From positions 20,816,501 through 20,880,500 of the forward strand of contig CM057476.1 of assembly GCA_030035585.1 (NCBI GenBank): 64,000 nucleotides of DNA. The letters are read 5' to 3'. Positions 27,270 to 39,210 of this stretch are shown one piece after another. How positions within the stretch are numbered: the first letter of the stretch is position 1; each line of letters starts with the position of its first letter. This stretch comes from Dugong dugon (lineage: Eukaryota > Chordata > Mammalia > Sirenia > Dugongidae). The position numbers were made by a program, and so were the translations under genes. The notes under the pieces were generated by a model, which was given only the letters and a program-made list of their open reading frames with translations, did no database searches and had not been told where the DNA came from.

Positions 27270-28694
27270 TTTTCTAAATTTTATCGCGCTTTAGGTGAAA
27301 GTTTACAGTGCAAATCAGTTTCTCATTCAAAAATCTATACACACATTGTTTTGTGACACTGGCTGCAATCCCGGCATTGGGTCAGCATCTCCCCCTTTCC
27401 CTTTCCACCCCAGGTTCCCTGTGTCCATTTGTCCAGGTTTCCTGTCCCTTCCTGCCTTCTTGTCTTTGCTTTTGGGCAGGTGTTGCCCATTTGGTCTCGT
27501 ACACTGGATTGAACCAAGAAGCACATTCCTCACACGTGTTATTGTTCGTTTTATAGGCCTGTCTAATCTTTGGCTGAAAGGTGGACTTTGGGAGTGGCTT
27601 CAGTTCTGAGTTAGCAGATGTCCAAGGGCCATAGTATTAGAGGTTCTTTCAGTCTCTCTGAGACCAGTAAGTCTGGTCTTTTTGTGTGTGTGAATTTGAA
27701 TTTGTTCTACATTTTTCTCCCACTGTGTCCGAGACCCTCTACTGTGATCCCTGTCAGAGCAGTCAGTGGTGGTAGCGGGCACCATCTAGTTATAGTTCTC
27801 CTAGGCTCAGGCTGTAGTTCATGTGGTCCGTTAGTCCTCTGGACTAATATTTTCCTTGTGTCTTTGGTCTTCTTCATTCTCCATTGCTCCAGATGGGGTG
27901 AGACCAATAGATGCATCTTAGATGACCACAAGCAAGCTTTTAAGATTCCAGACACTACTCACCAAAGTCGGATGTAGAACATTTTCTTTATGAACTATGT
28001 TATGCCAAATGACCTAGATGTCCCCCAAAACCATGGTCCCCAGCACTCAGCCCCAGTAACTCAGTCCCCCAAGGTATTTGCATGTATCTAGGAAGCTTCT
28101 ATGACTTTGCCTTGGTCAAGCCATGCTAACTTCCCCTATATTGTGCGTTGTCTTTCCCTTCACCAAAGTTAACTATCACCTACTATCTAGCTAGTGATTT
28201 CCCCTCACTACCCACCCACCTTGTAACCATCAAAGATTGTTTCTTTTCGTGTATAAACCTTTTCTTGGTTTTTTGTAATAGTGGTCTCATACAATATTTG
28301 TCCTTTTGTGCTTGACTCATTTCACTCAGCATAATGCCCTCCAGATTCATCCACGTTGTGAGATGTTTCACGGATTCAAAATTGTTTTTTTACAGTTGTG
28401 TAGTATTCCATTGTGTGTATGCACTATAATTTGTTTATCCATTCCTCTGATGATGGGCACTTAGGTTGTTTCCATCTTTTTGCTATTATGAATAATGCTG
28501 CAGTGAATACAAGTGTGATAAGTCTATTTGTGTAACGGCTCTTATTTCTCTAGGATATATTACTAGGAGTGGGATTGCTGGATCATATGATATTCCTATT
28601 TCTAGCTTTTTAAGGAGGCATCATATAGTTTTCCATAGTGGTTGTACCATTTTACACTCCCACCAGCAGTGCGTAAGAGTTCCAGTCTCCCTGC
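27270..28694 (-). mobile_element. L1, 5'-truncated, antisense, with target duplication
   Basis: A T-run at the left is the reversed tail. A 3' UTR (27290-28020) and an ORF2 end (28300-28690) follow. The insert is flanked by ctttgcaacttttt (27256-27269) and ctctgcaacttttt (28695-28708), a 14-bp duplication with one difference. Coding frames are broken. Confidence 0.88.
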
Positions 28695-28714
28695 CTCTGC
28701 AACTTTTTAAGGGC

Positions 28715-28925
28715 TTGAAATGGATAGTACAGTAGAAAGAACATGGTCTTTGGCTGTGATTAGTCTGAAGTTAAACTGGTGTAAGCAGGAATTCAAGCTC
28801 TGAGTGCCACTTACTAGTTGAATGGCCTTGGGGAAATAATTCTGTGGGGCTCAGAGTCCTTATCTTAAAAAACAAGAGAATGCTACCTGACTTATAGAGC
28901 TGTTCTGTGAGTTAAAGAAGATATT
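28715..28925 (+). repeat. MIR SINE
   Basis: MIR-like order: gtacagtagaaagaacatgg, then gccacttactagttgaatgg, then gagctgttctgtgagttaaa. Confidence 0.75.
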
Positions 28926-28933
28926 GTGGGAAA

Positions 28934-29068
28934 GGAGCCCTGGTGGTGCGGTAGTTAAGAGCTTGGCTGCTAACCAAAAGGTCAGCAGTTTGAATCTACC
29001 AGCTGCTCCTTGGAAATCCTATGGGGCAGTACTATGAGCTGGAACCTACTCAGTGGCAACAGGTTTTT
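28934..29068 (+). repeat. AfroSINE, internally deleted
   Basis: The head is intact (ggagccctggtggtgcggtag), but the part between tatggggcagt and actatgagctgg is shortened by about 22 bp. Confidence 0.92.
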
Positions 29069-29107
29069 TTATAATGCAGGAAAACTGTTCCAGAAAGTGC
29101 TAGTATA

Positions 29108-29319
29108 ACTAAAACCAAACCAGGTGCCATCCAGTCAATTCCGACTTATGGTGACCCCTTGTGTGTCAGAATAGAACTATATGCTCCATAGGGTTTTCAA
29201 CAGCTGATAGTTCAGAAGTAGATCACCAGGTCTTTCTTCCAAGGAGCGTCTGTGTGGACTCAAACGGCCAAAGTTTTGGTTAGCAGCTGAGCGCATTAAC
29301 CATTGCACCACCCAGGGAC
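29108..29319 (-). repeat. AfroSINE, divergent long form
   Basis: Reverse copy: aggtgccatccagtcaattc, then agatcaccaggtctttcttc, to accacccagggactt. It faces the copy at 28934 tail to tail across about 40 bp. Confidence 0.9.
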
Positions 29320-30615
29320 TTCAGTGCTCGGATAGTAGGTGCTTAATTTTGTAATTTGCGTTAATAAGAACTACAGCGATAGCAGATATTAACACAAAGT
29401 GCTATCCTGGAAAGAAAGTTGTAGTTCTTACCCAAGGACCTTGTAATCATTCTTCAAGCAATCAATCAAGCTCTTCAATTCTACCAATCCCACTCCCTTT
29501 CTCCCAATGCAGTCACCTGACTTACTAAGCAAGCAGCAATCATAAAAAGGAAGAAGAGATAAAAGCAAATGCTATATACCATGAACCACAGTTCAGGCTA
29601 CCTGGGAAACAGTGGGCAACCAGTCAACCTCTCTGGGCCTCTCTCACTTCTGTAAAATGAAGGAGGCTGGACCACGTCCATGGTTTTCAAATTTGCTTCT
29701 CAGGATCCCAGCTCTGCTTTCCCTAAGAGGGCTGCCTCTTGGTACTCTTTTGCCCAGCTGTGTCTGAGAATAGAAAAGTGCAGCAAGCCTGACCTTAGAA
29801 GAGACATCAGTCTGTGTCTTTAACATTACAAAGAGGGCACCAGTGTGGGAATTCTTCTAGCAGGAAGCACTCTGCATAGGAGCTACTAAACACCCAATAA
29901 ACCAAAGCTCCTTTTTAGTGTACTAACTCTCCAACTTCTACTAGTAAACATATGCTAAGTGGTGGTACAAAATTTGGGCTTAAATTTCTGCACCTCTACA
30001 CCCTCTAGAGGTCAAGCCACAATCTTTCTGAGCCTTAGTTTATTTTAAAAAATCAGTAAATGTGTTTAATAAGATCCTGCCCCCCTATCTCCCTGAGCTC
30101 TTGGGAAGATCAACTGAGGAACTGTAAATGAGAGGACTTGGTAACTGCAAAACAGGTATTATTCCTATGGATATGGTTCTTTAGTAAACACACACACAGA
30201 AAATGCAGTCTTGACTCTTGAGCAGCTCACATCTATATTCGGCAACTAAGCCTTTTATTCGCCCTTATCCAACAGGAGCCTAGAACGGCACTGAGTCAGC
30301 AACCCATCTCTTTTCTACTGGTTCAAGGAAGAAAGAAATGACACTGATAAACGTAAGTTCCAAAATCCACACACCCCAGAACACAATACAAGAGCACACA
30401 CAGTTTTGCACAAGAAGGGCAGAGTGGCATAGTGCCAAGCTCTGGAACAGGATGAAAGCGACCTGAGAAGAACTTCCTGATAATCCTCGGCACTTCCACT
30501 CCCTTTTCTATCAAAGGAGCTGTTTGGAGTCAGTGATCTCCCACATCCCTTAAAACTAAGTCTCAGAATGATAATTCTGTGAAAAAATGTTAAAAATAAG
30601 TGCAAAGCATGGTCA
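29320..30615. other. DEPDC5 intron, little recognised
   Basis: A possible MIR remnant lies near 29990-30130 (ttctgagccttagtttattt). The rest has no feature I can name. Confidence 0.4.
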
Positions 30616-30619
30616 CCGT

Positions 30620-31095
30620 AGTGTCACTAGAATTACCTCGCAACAACCTAAATGTCCAGCAGTGGCAGACCAGTTAAATAAAGTATGGTCTATCCACACA
30701 ACATTATGGAACCATAAAAATAACATTTATGAGAAATGAAGTACTGATACATGCTACAACATGGATGAACCTTGAAAACATTACACTGAGTGAAAGAAGT
30801 CAGTTACAAAAGGACAAATATTGTATGATCTCATTTATATGAAATATCTAGAATAGCCAAAGAAACTAAAGTTTGTTAAAGAATATTAGGGGTGGGCAGG
30901 AGGGAGAGGGAAAGGAAGACACAAGGCTCAGGGGACACTGAGCTTCTGTTAAGGGTGATAGAAAAATTCAGGAATGGTTAAGGATGATGGCTGAACAACA
31001 TGATAAGCATAATTAACATCACTGAATTGTACATGTGAAGACTGTTAAACTGACAAATGTTTTGTTACATATATATTTAACACAATAAAAAATAA
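30620..31095 (+). repeat. L1 3' end
   Basis: Sense ORF2 end (gctacaacatggatgaacct) then 3' UTR with ggggacactgagcttctgtt and a cacaataaaaaataac end. Confidence 0.8.
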
Positions 31096-31099
31096 CATT

Positions 31100-31580
31100 T
31101 ATAAGGAGTTTTAACTTTACAGGAAAAGTTTATGACGTGTTTTTAAGAGGAAAAAAGGAGGATGCAAAATAGCACACACAGAATATGATCATCTAAGTAA
31201 AAGAGGAGTGTGTGTGTGGATGTGTATGAAAATAAAATACCAGAAGGTCACACCAAAATTTTAGTAGTGGTTACCTACAGGTAGTAGGCTTATATACCAT
31301 TCTAATTTTCTTCTTTATACTCTCTGTATTAGAACAAACATATATTTTAAAATATAAGAGACTGTCTTGTATTTTTTTTAACAGTATATAAAATTATACA
31401 CATAGTGCTAAGCCCAAGGGTGGGGGGGGACTGAAAAATTATGTCAAAATGTTAGCAGTGGTTGCTTCTGAGTAGTAATTTTAAGGTTTTTTTTTTTTTT
31501 CTTTCCTGCTTCTTTATTCTATTTTTCGAATTGTCTACAAATGAACAAGCATTATATGTTAAAATACTTAGCATATGCCT
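31100..31580 (+). repeat. Decayed L1 3' ends
   Basis: Two blocks (about 31240-31360 and 31430-31560) share 'ttagtagtggttac' or 'ttagcagtggttgc' followed by T-rich text and 'tctttattcta'. Provisional. Confidence 0.45.
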
Positions 31581-32219
31581 GGCATAAAGTATATGCTCAA
31601 ATACTCGATAGCATTAATTTTAGAGCTAGCAGAAACATTTTGAGAATGGCCATCATAGAATAAGAGCTTCAAGTCAAAGATCCCAGAGAGCCTTTTCAAT
31701 GTGGAGGATCTAGCAGGAAAAAACACAAACCGGACGCTCCTGGGGGCTTAAAGTATGACTCCATGCACAGGCCAGATCCTGGCTTGCTCTTCTCTCAAGA
31801 AAAGAATCAAGCGTGACAGCCAAGAGCCAGCGCCAGAGATCAGTCCATGTGGTTCTCGCCGGATGTGAGGCTGCAAGAGGCTTTCAGTGTTTACACGTTT
31901 GTGAAATGTGATGTTTTTAAAATGAATATGTATTAGTATAATCAGGAAAAAAACAAATTTTAAGTTAAAAACAAAACCATAGCTAGTTAGTGGCCATAAA
32001 GATTGTACCTAGAAAAATTAGATCTCTTTATAATGAAGTCAAATAGACTAGAGTTCTCAGTTCAATATTTTAAAAAACCAAATTTTAACAATCAGGAGAT
32101 ATGATTTTAGTGCAACATTATTATTTTAAATTTTTGTTTAATGTTTTTCAAATACTGATTTAATCTTTTAAAACATTTAAAAGAATACCTTGCAAATCTA
32201 CTCAAAGAAAACCAAAAGT

Positions 32220-34400
32220 TTAAAAAATAAGTCATGGATGAACCTAGAATACATTATGCTGAGTAAAATAAGTCAGACACAAAATGACAAATACTGTATG
32301 ATTCCACTTTTATGAAATACTTAGAAAATGCAAATGCACAGAGACAAGCAGTGGTTGGGAGAAGGGAGGAATGGGAAGTTATTGCTTAAGGGTTCCGAGT
32401 TTCTGTTTAGGGGAATGAAAAAACATTTAAAACTGGACAGTGGTACAGCACAAGACAGATAAACGAGACCTCCTAAAAATTACACACTTATGCTCAACAA
32501 AAGACTTCTGCAAAAGAGTCAAAAGAGAATATACAGACTGGGAAAAAATTTTTGGTTAGGATATGTTCAACAAGGTACTAATCTCTAAAATTTATAGAAA
32601 GCTTCAACATTTCAACAATTAAAAAAAAAACAATCCAATTAAAAAATGGGCAAAGGATATGAACAAACACTTCACCAAAGAAGACATAAGAAATAAGAGC
32701 CACCACATGAATAGACAGCTGCACACCCATGTTTACTGCAGCATTGTTCACAACAGCAAAAAGATGGAAACAACCTAAATACCCATCAACAGATGAATGG
32801 ATAAACAAACTGTTGTAAATACACACAATGGAATATTATGCAACAATAAAGAACAATGACGAATCCACGAAACATCTCACAACATGGATGAATTTGGAGG
32901 ACACTATGATGAGTGAAATGAGTCAAGCACAGAAGGACAAATATTGTATAAGACCAATACTATAAAGTAACAACAAAAGGATTACACACAGGAAAAAAAA
33001 GAAAAAAACATTATTTGATGGCTACCAGGGACGACAGGGCAAGGGAGGGAAAACTACCAATTAGAAGACACAAGTTAATACTGGTGAAGGGAAAGGCAAT
33101 ACATAATATGGGGGAAGTCAGCATGACACAACCAAGACAAGAGAGGACACTGAGTGGAACACAACAATAAAGGGCAACTATGGTAACTACTATAGCTTAG
33201 ACAATCCTGCGGCAATAGTATTAACAAACAGTAATTTACGAATGGACAAATAGGCAGATAGATATGCCAAGAGGTGTGGGAGGATGTAAGGGAACACACC
33301 TACCAGTAAATACAGGTTTGGTGGTAGATATTTCTACATATGGAACCCTAGTGGTACAGTGGTTAAGAGCTCAGCTGCTAACCTAAAGGTCAACAATTTG
33401 AATCCAACAGCCGCCCCTTGTAAACCCTATGGTGCAGTTCTACTCTGACCTATAGCATTGCTATGAATCAGAATCAACTCAACGACAATGGCTTTGGTTT
33501 TGGGGTTTGGATTTCTACATATTTGACTGTAGGTGCAGCTCGTATAGTGCACACAAGGGGTATAGTCAGGGAAATCTCTTAGATATAACCAAACATCTCA
33601 CAGGATGAAGTTCCTAGGCTAGAAAACAAAGCACCATAGACTTGGGGGTATCTACATCAGTTGGCACAACATAGTACATAAAGACAATTTTCTACATCCT
33701 ACTTTGGCAAGTAGCGTCTGGGGTCTTAAAGCTTGCAAACAGCCATCTAAGATATAACTATTGGTCTCTTCTCATTTGGAAGGAGGAGAGTGAAGGAAAC
33801 AAAAGACTCAAGGGAACAATTAGTCCAAAGGACTGATGGACCACATGAACCACAGCCTAATGACCCCAGGACCAGAAGAACTAGATGGTTGCTGGCTATC
33901 ACTACCAACTGCTCTGACTGAGATCACAAAAGAGGGTCCCGGACAAAGCAGGAGAAAAACTGTAGCAAAAAATCCAAATTCACAAAAAAGACCAGGCTTG
34001 CTGGGCTGGCAGAGACTGGAGGAACCCCCAAGACTATGGCCCTAAGACATCCTTCTGACCTGGAAAGGAAGTCATTCAGGAGACCACCTCTCAGCCAAAC
34101 AACAGACAAGCATGTAAGATAAACAATAATACTCAAGAAGAACATACTCCTGAAAATAATCAATTATACGAGATCAAAAAGGCATTATCTGCCCAAGAGC
34201 AAAACGGAGAAGGCAGGAAGGGGTAGAAAATCAAGACGAAAGAAAATGGGGAAATCAGGGCAGAACTGGTGAGAGTGCTGACACATGTAGGGAATGAAAC
34301 CAAGGTCATGACACACTTTATGTATAAACTATCAAATGGGAAACTTTCTGTGAACTTTCACCGAAAACACACACACACAAAAAGATAGTGGTGATGGTTG
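32220..34400 (+). mobile_element. L1 pieces including a full 3' UTR, interrupted by an AfroSINE
   Basis: Sense ORF2 remnants (32230-32450; 32460-33000) precede a 3' UTR (33560-34380) that is the complement of those at 13948 and 27290. The ORF2 part is internally deleted. The AfroSINE at 33342 splits it with a clean duplication. The end reads tttctgtgaactttcaccga then (CA)n. Confidence 0.8.
33342..33508 (+). repeat. AfroSINE with target duplication
   Basis: Head ggaaccctagtggtacagtgg; tail acgacaatggctttggtttt. The flanks carry atttctacata on both sides (33331-33341 and from about 33510), a clear target duplication inside the L1. Confidence 0.95.
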
Positions 34401-34487
34401 CAAAACATGGTGAATGTAATTAATGTCACTGAATTGCACACTTAAAGGCAGTTGAAATGGCAAATGATCTGTTATATATATTCTAAC

Positions 34488-34525
<38 letters not shown>
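34400..34525. repeat. L1 3' remnant and (AT)n microsatellite
   Basis: A second L1 3' end (gtcactgaattgcacactta) runs into about 17 AT units at 34490-34524. The phrase ttctaacata flanks the AT run on both sides. Confidence 0.8.
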
Positions 34526-34526
<1 letters not shown>

Positions 34527-35048
34527 TAACATAACAAAAAAATGAGGTCTTTAAAACGTTTCAAAGGCAGGGTCTCAAGGTGATCAAACTGTCTCGTATG
34601 TCCTTAATTACTCAACTAAATTATCAGGTCAAAAGGCTAAATTATAGGGAAATTCTTTAATAATTTATTACGACCTTATTTAAATAAATGACTACATTTT
34701 TTTTCCTAGTATGAGGTCCAGATATCATTCTTCTTTTTTTTTTTTAAAATATGCACGCCTTCATGCAGTTGGCAAAAGAAAGTGACCTTCGGTCCAGTGT
34801 AGGAAGATTATAAATAAGTCTTCTGGAAAAATGGCAGAAGACATTGTGGCTTACATCAAACCATGAATGAGCAAAATATTACACCATATTTTTACAACTG
34901 ATCTTTAAAATAGAAGTCTAAAACTGAAATTAAATTCGTTTTTCCCTCTAGCACCATGTGTCTGAGGACATTCACATCCATAAGGCTGAACTATAATAAG
35001 AGAATCAAAGAATTTAAGACCAAAAGGGATCTGAGAGGGCTTTCAAGC

Positions 35049-35205
35049 CAGTGCTCAGAAAACTACAGCCTGCAGGCCAAATCCAGCCCACTTCCTGTTT
35101 TTGTACTGCCCACAGCTAAGAATGGATTTGACATTTTAAAATGGCTGAAGGAAAAAAGAAAATGCTAGAGAGACCTATGGGGCCCACAAGGCCTAAAATA
35201 TTTAC
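35049..35205 (+). repeat. hAT-type (Charlie-like) element fragment
   Basis: Text such as gaaaactacagcctgcaggc then ttcctgtttttgtactgccc and agctaagaatggatttgaca follows the common form of old Charlie elements. The right end is missing. Confidence 0.7.
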
Positions 35206-35239
35206 TATTAGGAGCTATACAGGAAAAGATTCTAAATCA

Positions 35240-35360
35240 ACCATTTCATTTTGCAGATGAGGAGAAAGACTCAAAGAGAGAACTGACTTGCCCATGGTCA
35301 CCCTGCTAATCAGTGGTACTGCAGGACTAGAATACAGGTTTCCTGGCTCACCTCCTAAAA
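35240..35360 (-). repeat. MIR-type fragment
   Basis: The phrase ttgcagatgaggagaaagac followed by actgacttgcccatggtcac is the MIR tail region. Confidence 0.7.
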
Positions 35361-36330
35361 GGAGACACCTAGTTGGTATTGGAAGGCATGAATCTCGGTT
35401 GCATTTCTTGTCCAGCTAGAGACTTACTAATATTTTGATCATCCAATAACTTTGAAAACATCTCTTTTTGAGAAGAATTAATCCTTTATCCTTTCTTTTA
35501 GAATCAGTATTTCAGGCTAATCAAATAACCCTACTTGATGATGAAAAGTTCTTCTTTACAAAAGGATTCTGGCTAATAAACATAGAAGGAATGACCCAGC
35601 TAGAAAATCACCACTTTGCAACAATTGTCAATGGTTAAAACCATTAGGTGAAAGGCTGATGGGGAACTTCATAGTGGGGGAGATCAGCCTGCATCACCTG
35701 ACTCCACGAATCAATGTCAGCATCACTAAAAGTGAGTCAACCAGACATAAATACATTTGTGCAAACACAGGAAATTTCAGGAAAGATGCAGGTTGCTTCT
35801 GGGGAGAAAGATTTATATTTCATTATATACCTTTTTGTACCGTTTGAATGCTTTACTGTGTGCATGCTGTACTTTCTGAATTAGAAAGTTTTCAAAAAGT
35901 CCCTTTTTCTCTTTTTTTTCCACAAACTGAAATAGACATACTTTTAATAAATAAAGAATAGTACAATATAGTTTAAAAGGCAGCAGATTAGAAGCTATTG
36001 GTCTAGTCAGTTTATGTCTCTAAACCTTTTTCCTAATCTGTAAAATGAGAAGGTTTGATTCAATGTCTTCATCTAAGGTTTTTTCTAATTCTAAAATTAC
36101 TGACTTTACACCTCCTTCTTTGTTACAGAATACCAGGTGGCTTCAGCAACTTCTTGGTTTTTTGTTTGTTTCAGCTACAACAATCTCACATTTTAAGCTA
36201 ATGTGCATTTTATTACACAGACATTCATATGCTTATAGTGTTACCTCTTGAAGTACCTTAGGTAGCCTAGTTACTGCACTAAATCGTACTCCTGTATTAG
36301 CTGATACGTCAAAAGTGATGTAATGCCTAC
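35361..36330. other. DEPDC5 intron, nothing recognised
   Basis: AT-rich intronic DNA. A possible MIR scrap lies near 36020-36060. Confidence 0.4.
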
Positions 36331-36380
36331 CTGATTCCAGCAAACTCCACCTTCTGGGTGATATAAGCACATGTGCTGAC
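36331..36380 (-). CDS. DEPDC5: DEPDC5 exon 7, codons 122-138
   Basis: A 50-nt micro-exon encoding VSTCAYITQKVEFAGI plus AG of the Arg138 codon. The acceptor is CCTTAG and the donor GTAGGC. The G that opens exon 8, about 9.9 kb away, completes the codon. Confidence 0.95.
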
Positions 36381-36929
36381 CTAAGGCAAGAAACAGAGAA
36401 AGAGAGAAACATTTGTTGTGTTGCTGAGATCCAACAACACATCAGGCCATGAAAAGTCACAAACAAGGTCTCCTGGCTTTCTTATCTCCTTTAACAACCC
36501 AAAGTTCACTTAACAATGGAGTAACACATTTATCCCACTGGAAAGCCTGCTGGGGGAGGTACAACAGTAGATTCTTAAAAGTTTGGCAAGTATAAGCAAT
36601 AGTAAAGACTAGGGGGATAATCAGTAGGCCAGCTTCACAAGTATATTATCTATACATATGTGTATACACACTCATACATACATTTACATACTTCTTTGAA
36701 TATAGTACATTCTATCTCTCATTTAGAAAATTGAACTCTCCTCACCAAATAAAACATGAGCAAAGACTTTTTTTTCTAAAAATATATACTGTATGCAAAT
36801 TCTGCCTATAATTCATTGTTTCATAATACTTAAAATGTCCAATAAGAAGACTTATCAGCAAGAGCTGAATGATGAACTAATCATTTTAAGTTAGAAAATG
36901 TTTAGTAAAAAATAAGGAAAATGGAAGGA

Positions 36930-37115
36930 GGATACAGTTAAAAGCAGTCTGACTTGGGAGCCCCAGGATTTGGGTAATAGCCCCATGTCAACTGCTTACT
37001 AGCTGTGGGGCCTTGAGCAATCACTGAACTTCTCAACCTCAGTTTTCACATCTACAATTTGGGGACAATATTACCTTTCCACAGAAAAGGGATGTGAGGA
37101 ATAAATGAGATCAAG
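36930..37115 (+). repeat. MIR SINE
   Basis: MIR-like order: caactgcttactagctgtgg, ccttgagcaatcactgaact, cctcagttttcacatctaca. Confidence 0.8.
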
Positions 37116-37403
37116 TAAAAATTTGGAAACTAGTCCCATTCCAATGTAATATAATTTCCCATTCTAATCTAAAATGCAGAGTAAAAACCTGTAATATAAA
37201 CAAAAAAAAGCTCAAAAAAGCTACACAGAAAAATAATGGAAAAAATGTTTATAGTAATTGTCTGTAGATAGATGCCTCAATTATAAACGATTTTATACTC
37301 TTCTTCCTCCTAAACAATAAAAAAAAAAAAACCTAGATATTCTAAATCCCTTCAGTGAGCATGGATTACTCATATGGTGAAAAAAGTAAAAGATTTCTAT
37401 TTA

Positions 37404-37499
<96 letters not shown>

Positions 37500-37613
37500 C
37501 TAAAAAGGATAATCAAATATATTTCTCTCTGCATCACTCTGCCACATTTCATAGTCATACGAAAATGACAACTCACCATGGAAAAAACCATTTTGTAAAA
37601 AAGAAAACGACTA

Positions 37614-37800
37614 CAGTAAAACCTGTGAAAGTCGGAGCCTGTATAAGGCAGAAACCTGTCAAGAGAAGGAAAACTCAAACATTTTCCACTAAAATGAGCG
37701 ATAGAAAAGTGGTAAGACTGCACCCTGTCAAAGGTGGAAAACTTGCAAGACCAGGAAAAACAAGGCAGTCCCATCGAGTTCCAGCTCACAGGTTTCACTG
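37614..37800. mobile_element. TcMar/Tigger-type miniature transposon (187 bp)
   Basis: The left end reads CAGTAAAACCTGTGAAAGTC and the right end in reverse reads CAGTGAAACCTGTGAGCTGG. TA dinucleotides flank both ends (37612-37613 and 37801-37802). Terminal inverted repeats and a TA target are the hallmarks of this superfamily. An open frame across it (37565-37969) has no protein-like pattern and is probably chance. Confidence 0.75.
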
Positions 37801-38266
37801 TAGAAGACCATTTAATAGCAGAACCCTGATAAGTCAAATGTTATCCTACCAAAGAAGGCTTTCTAGTACAGATAAGTCTACGATAGATCCTACAGTAGTA
37901 GTATCACAGTTTAATGCAAAGAGTACCAGAGTACTAATTCTGTATTCTAGTCTAGATTCTGACACATAAACATGACATTGAGTTGTGTGCTTTTATTTCT
38001 CTACATAGGCTCAATAATACCCTCTGAACAATGATTTTACCTAGTATAGCATCATTTCTAGAAGAAAAATGAAAATGCATAAAAAAATTTTAGTATGTTA
38101 ATAGAAAATGTTACACATGGTTTCATAAACACACATATGTATACAGAAACGTTTTAGCACACACTCTAATGAGAAAAAAAGGGTTCCAATGCAACCTACA
38201 TACTACCTATAATCTAAACGACCTATATAAAACTACATATTTAATAGTCCTAACACTATACTTAAG

Positions 38267-38463
38267 GTCCCTGAGTAGCGCAAACAGTTTGTGCTGGACT
38301 ACTAACCTAAACGTTGGCGGCTTGAACCCACCCAGTTGCACTGCAGAAGAAAGGCCTGTTGATCTCCTTTCATAAAGATCACAGCCAAGAAAACCCAATG
38401 GAGCAGTTCTACTCTGTAACACATGGAGTCACCATGATTTGTAATCGACTTGAAGGCAAAAGG
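38267..38463 (+). repeat. AfroSINE, divergent subtype
   Basis: Head aaggtccctgagtagcgcaa, middle gcactgcagaagaaaggcct, tail gtcaccatgatttgtaatcg. It lies 105 bp downstream of DEPDC5 exon 5 on the transcript. Confidence 0.88.
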
Positions 38464-38567
38464 TGTAACATTATTCTTAAGTAATTGATTATTTCCTTAA
38501 TGATCTAATATTGAGGAAGGGTACCAATCATTCCGAAAAGATATTCAAGTCCAGAACAGAGACACAC

Positions 38568-38653
38568 CTTAGGGTCCACAACATTAACATAGACATCTTG
38601 ATAAGGTCTTAGCCGGAACACTTGAGTCACAGTCTGGTCCACACTGATAGTTT
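38568..38653 (-). CDS. DEPDC5: DEPDC5 exon 5, codons 65-93
   Basis: The frame reads [20 protein letters not shown] and ends in VVDPK at a codon boundary before donor GTGTGT. The acceptor is CTCTTAG. A hAT-type miniature transposon begins only about 66 bp upstream of this exon on the transcript (38720). Confidence 0.96.
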
Positions 38654-38719
38654 CTAAGAGAGAAGAAATTCCAATCAGATAACATCTTCTGGAAAAGCAG
38701 GTAAATATATCCTAAATAT

Positions 38720-39202
38720 CAGGACTTCAAACCAGTTCTTCCCGGTTCAGTCATGGCTGACAAAGTGAAACCAGAAGAGAAGCAAACTTTTACAATTTGG
38801 GTGATCCAGAACAGGAGAAATTACAGGTCAAAGCCCTGGAACGGGAGACTCAGAAGAGGCATATTGAGTCCCTTCAGGAGCCTGATGCATGAGACTGGAT
38901 TATTGACAGGACTATGGAGAGCAACACGCATTCAAAACATTGAGGTCAGCCACCATCTTTGAGCGGGGCACTGCTGTTTCTGACTCTGCTCAAAATCCCA
39001 CAGGCAAGAGATCTCGTTGCTATTCAATGCCTATGCTTCCCTTGTTTTCTAACAGGGAGATAAGGTTTCTAGCAGGGCTTCGACCCACAATTTTTCCATT
39101 CCAGTTATTGTTATGGTTCACCCAAATTTTAAAAATTTGAGTCTGTTCGGGTTTCACTTCCTTGGCCATGACTGAACTGGGAAGAACTGGTTTGAAGCCC
39201 TG
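38720..39202. mobile_element. hAT-type miniature transposon with long inverted ends (483 bp)
   Basis: The left end starts caggacttcaaaccagttct and the right end in reverse starts cagggcttcaaaccagttct. The similarity continues for about 100 bp. Eight-base flanks ctaaatat (38712-38719) and ctaaatac (39203-39210) fit a hAT target duplication. Each arm can be read as starting MAxxVKPE, but this follows from the inverted symmetry and does not show a gene. I do not recognise the family. Confidence 0.85.
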
Positions 39203-39210
39203 CTAAATAC

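Noticed and set aside
34490-34524. A structured regulatory element at the AT repeat
   Set aside because: It is a plain (AT)n microsatellite after an L1 tail.
37565-37969. A 134-codon open frame that looks basic and protein-like
   Set aside because: It spans a TA-flanked miniature transposon with inverted ends and has no recognisable domain or splice context. A chance frame is the simplest reading.
38753-38962. A frame starting MADKVKPEEKQTF with a similar start in the opposite arm
   Set aside because: The similarity of the two starts follows from the inverted ends of the hAT element. Neither frame extends through the element or matches a protein I know.
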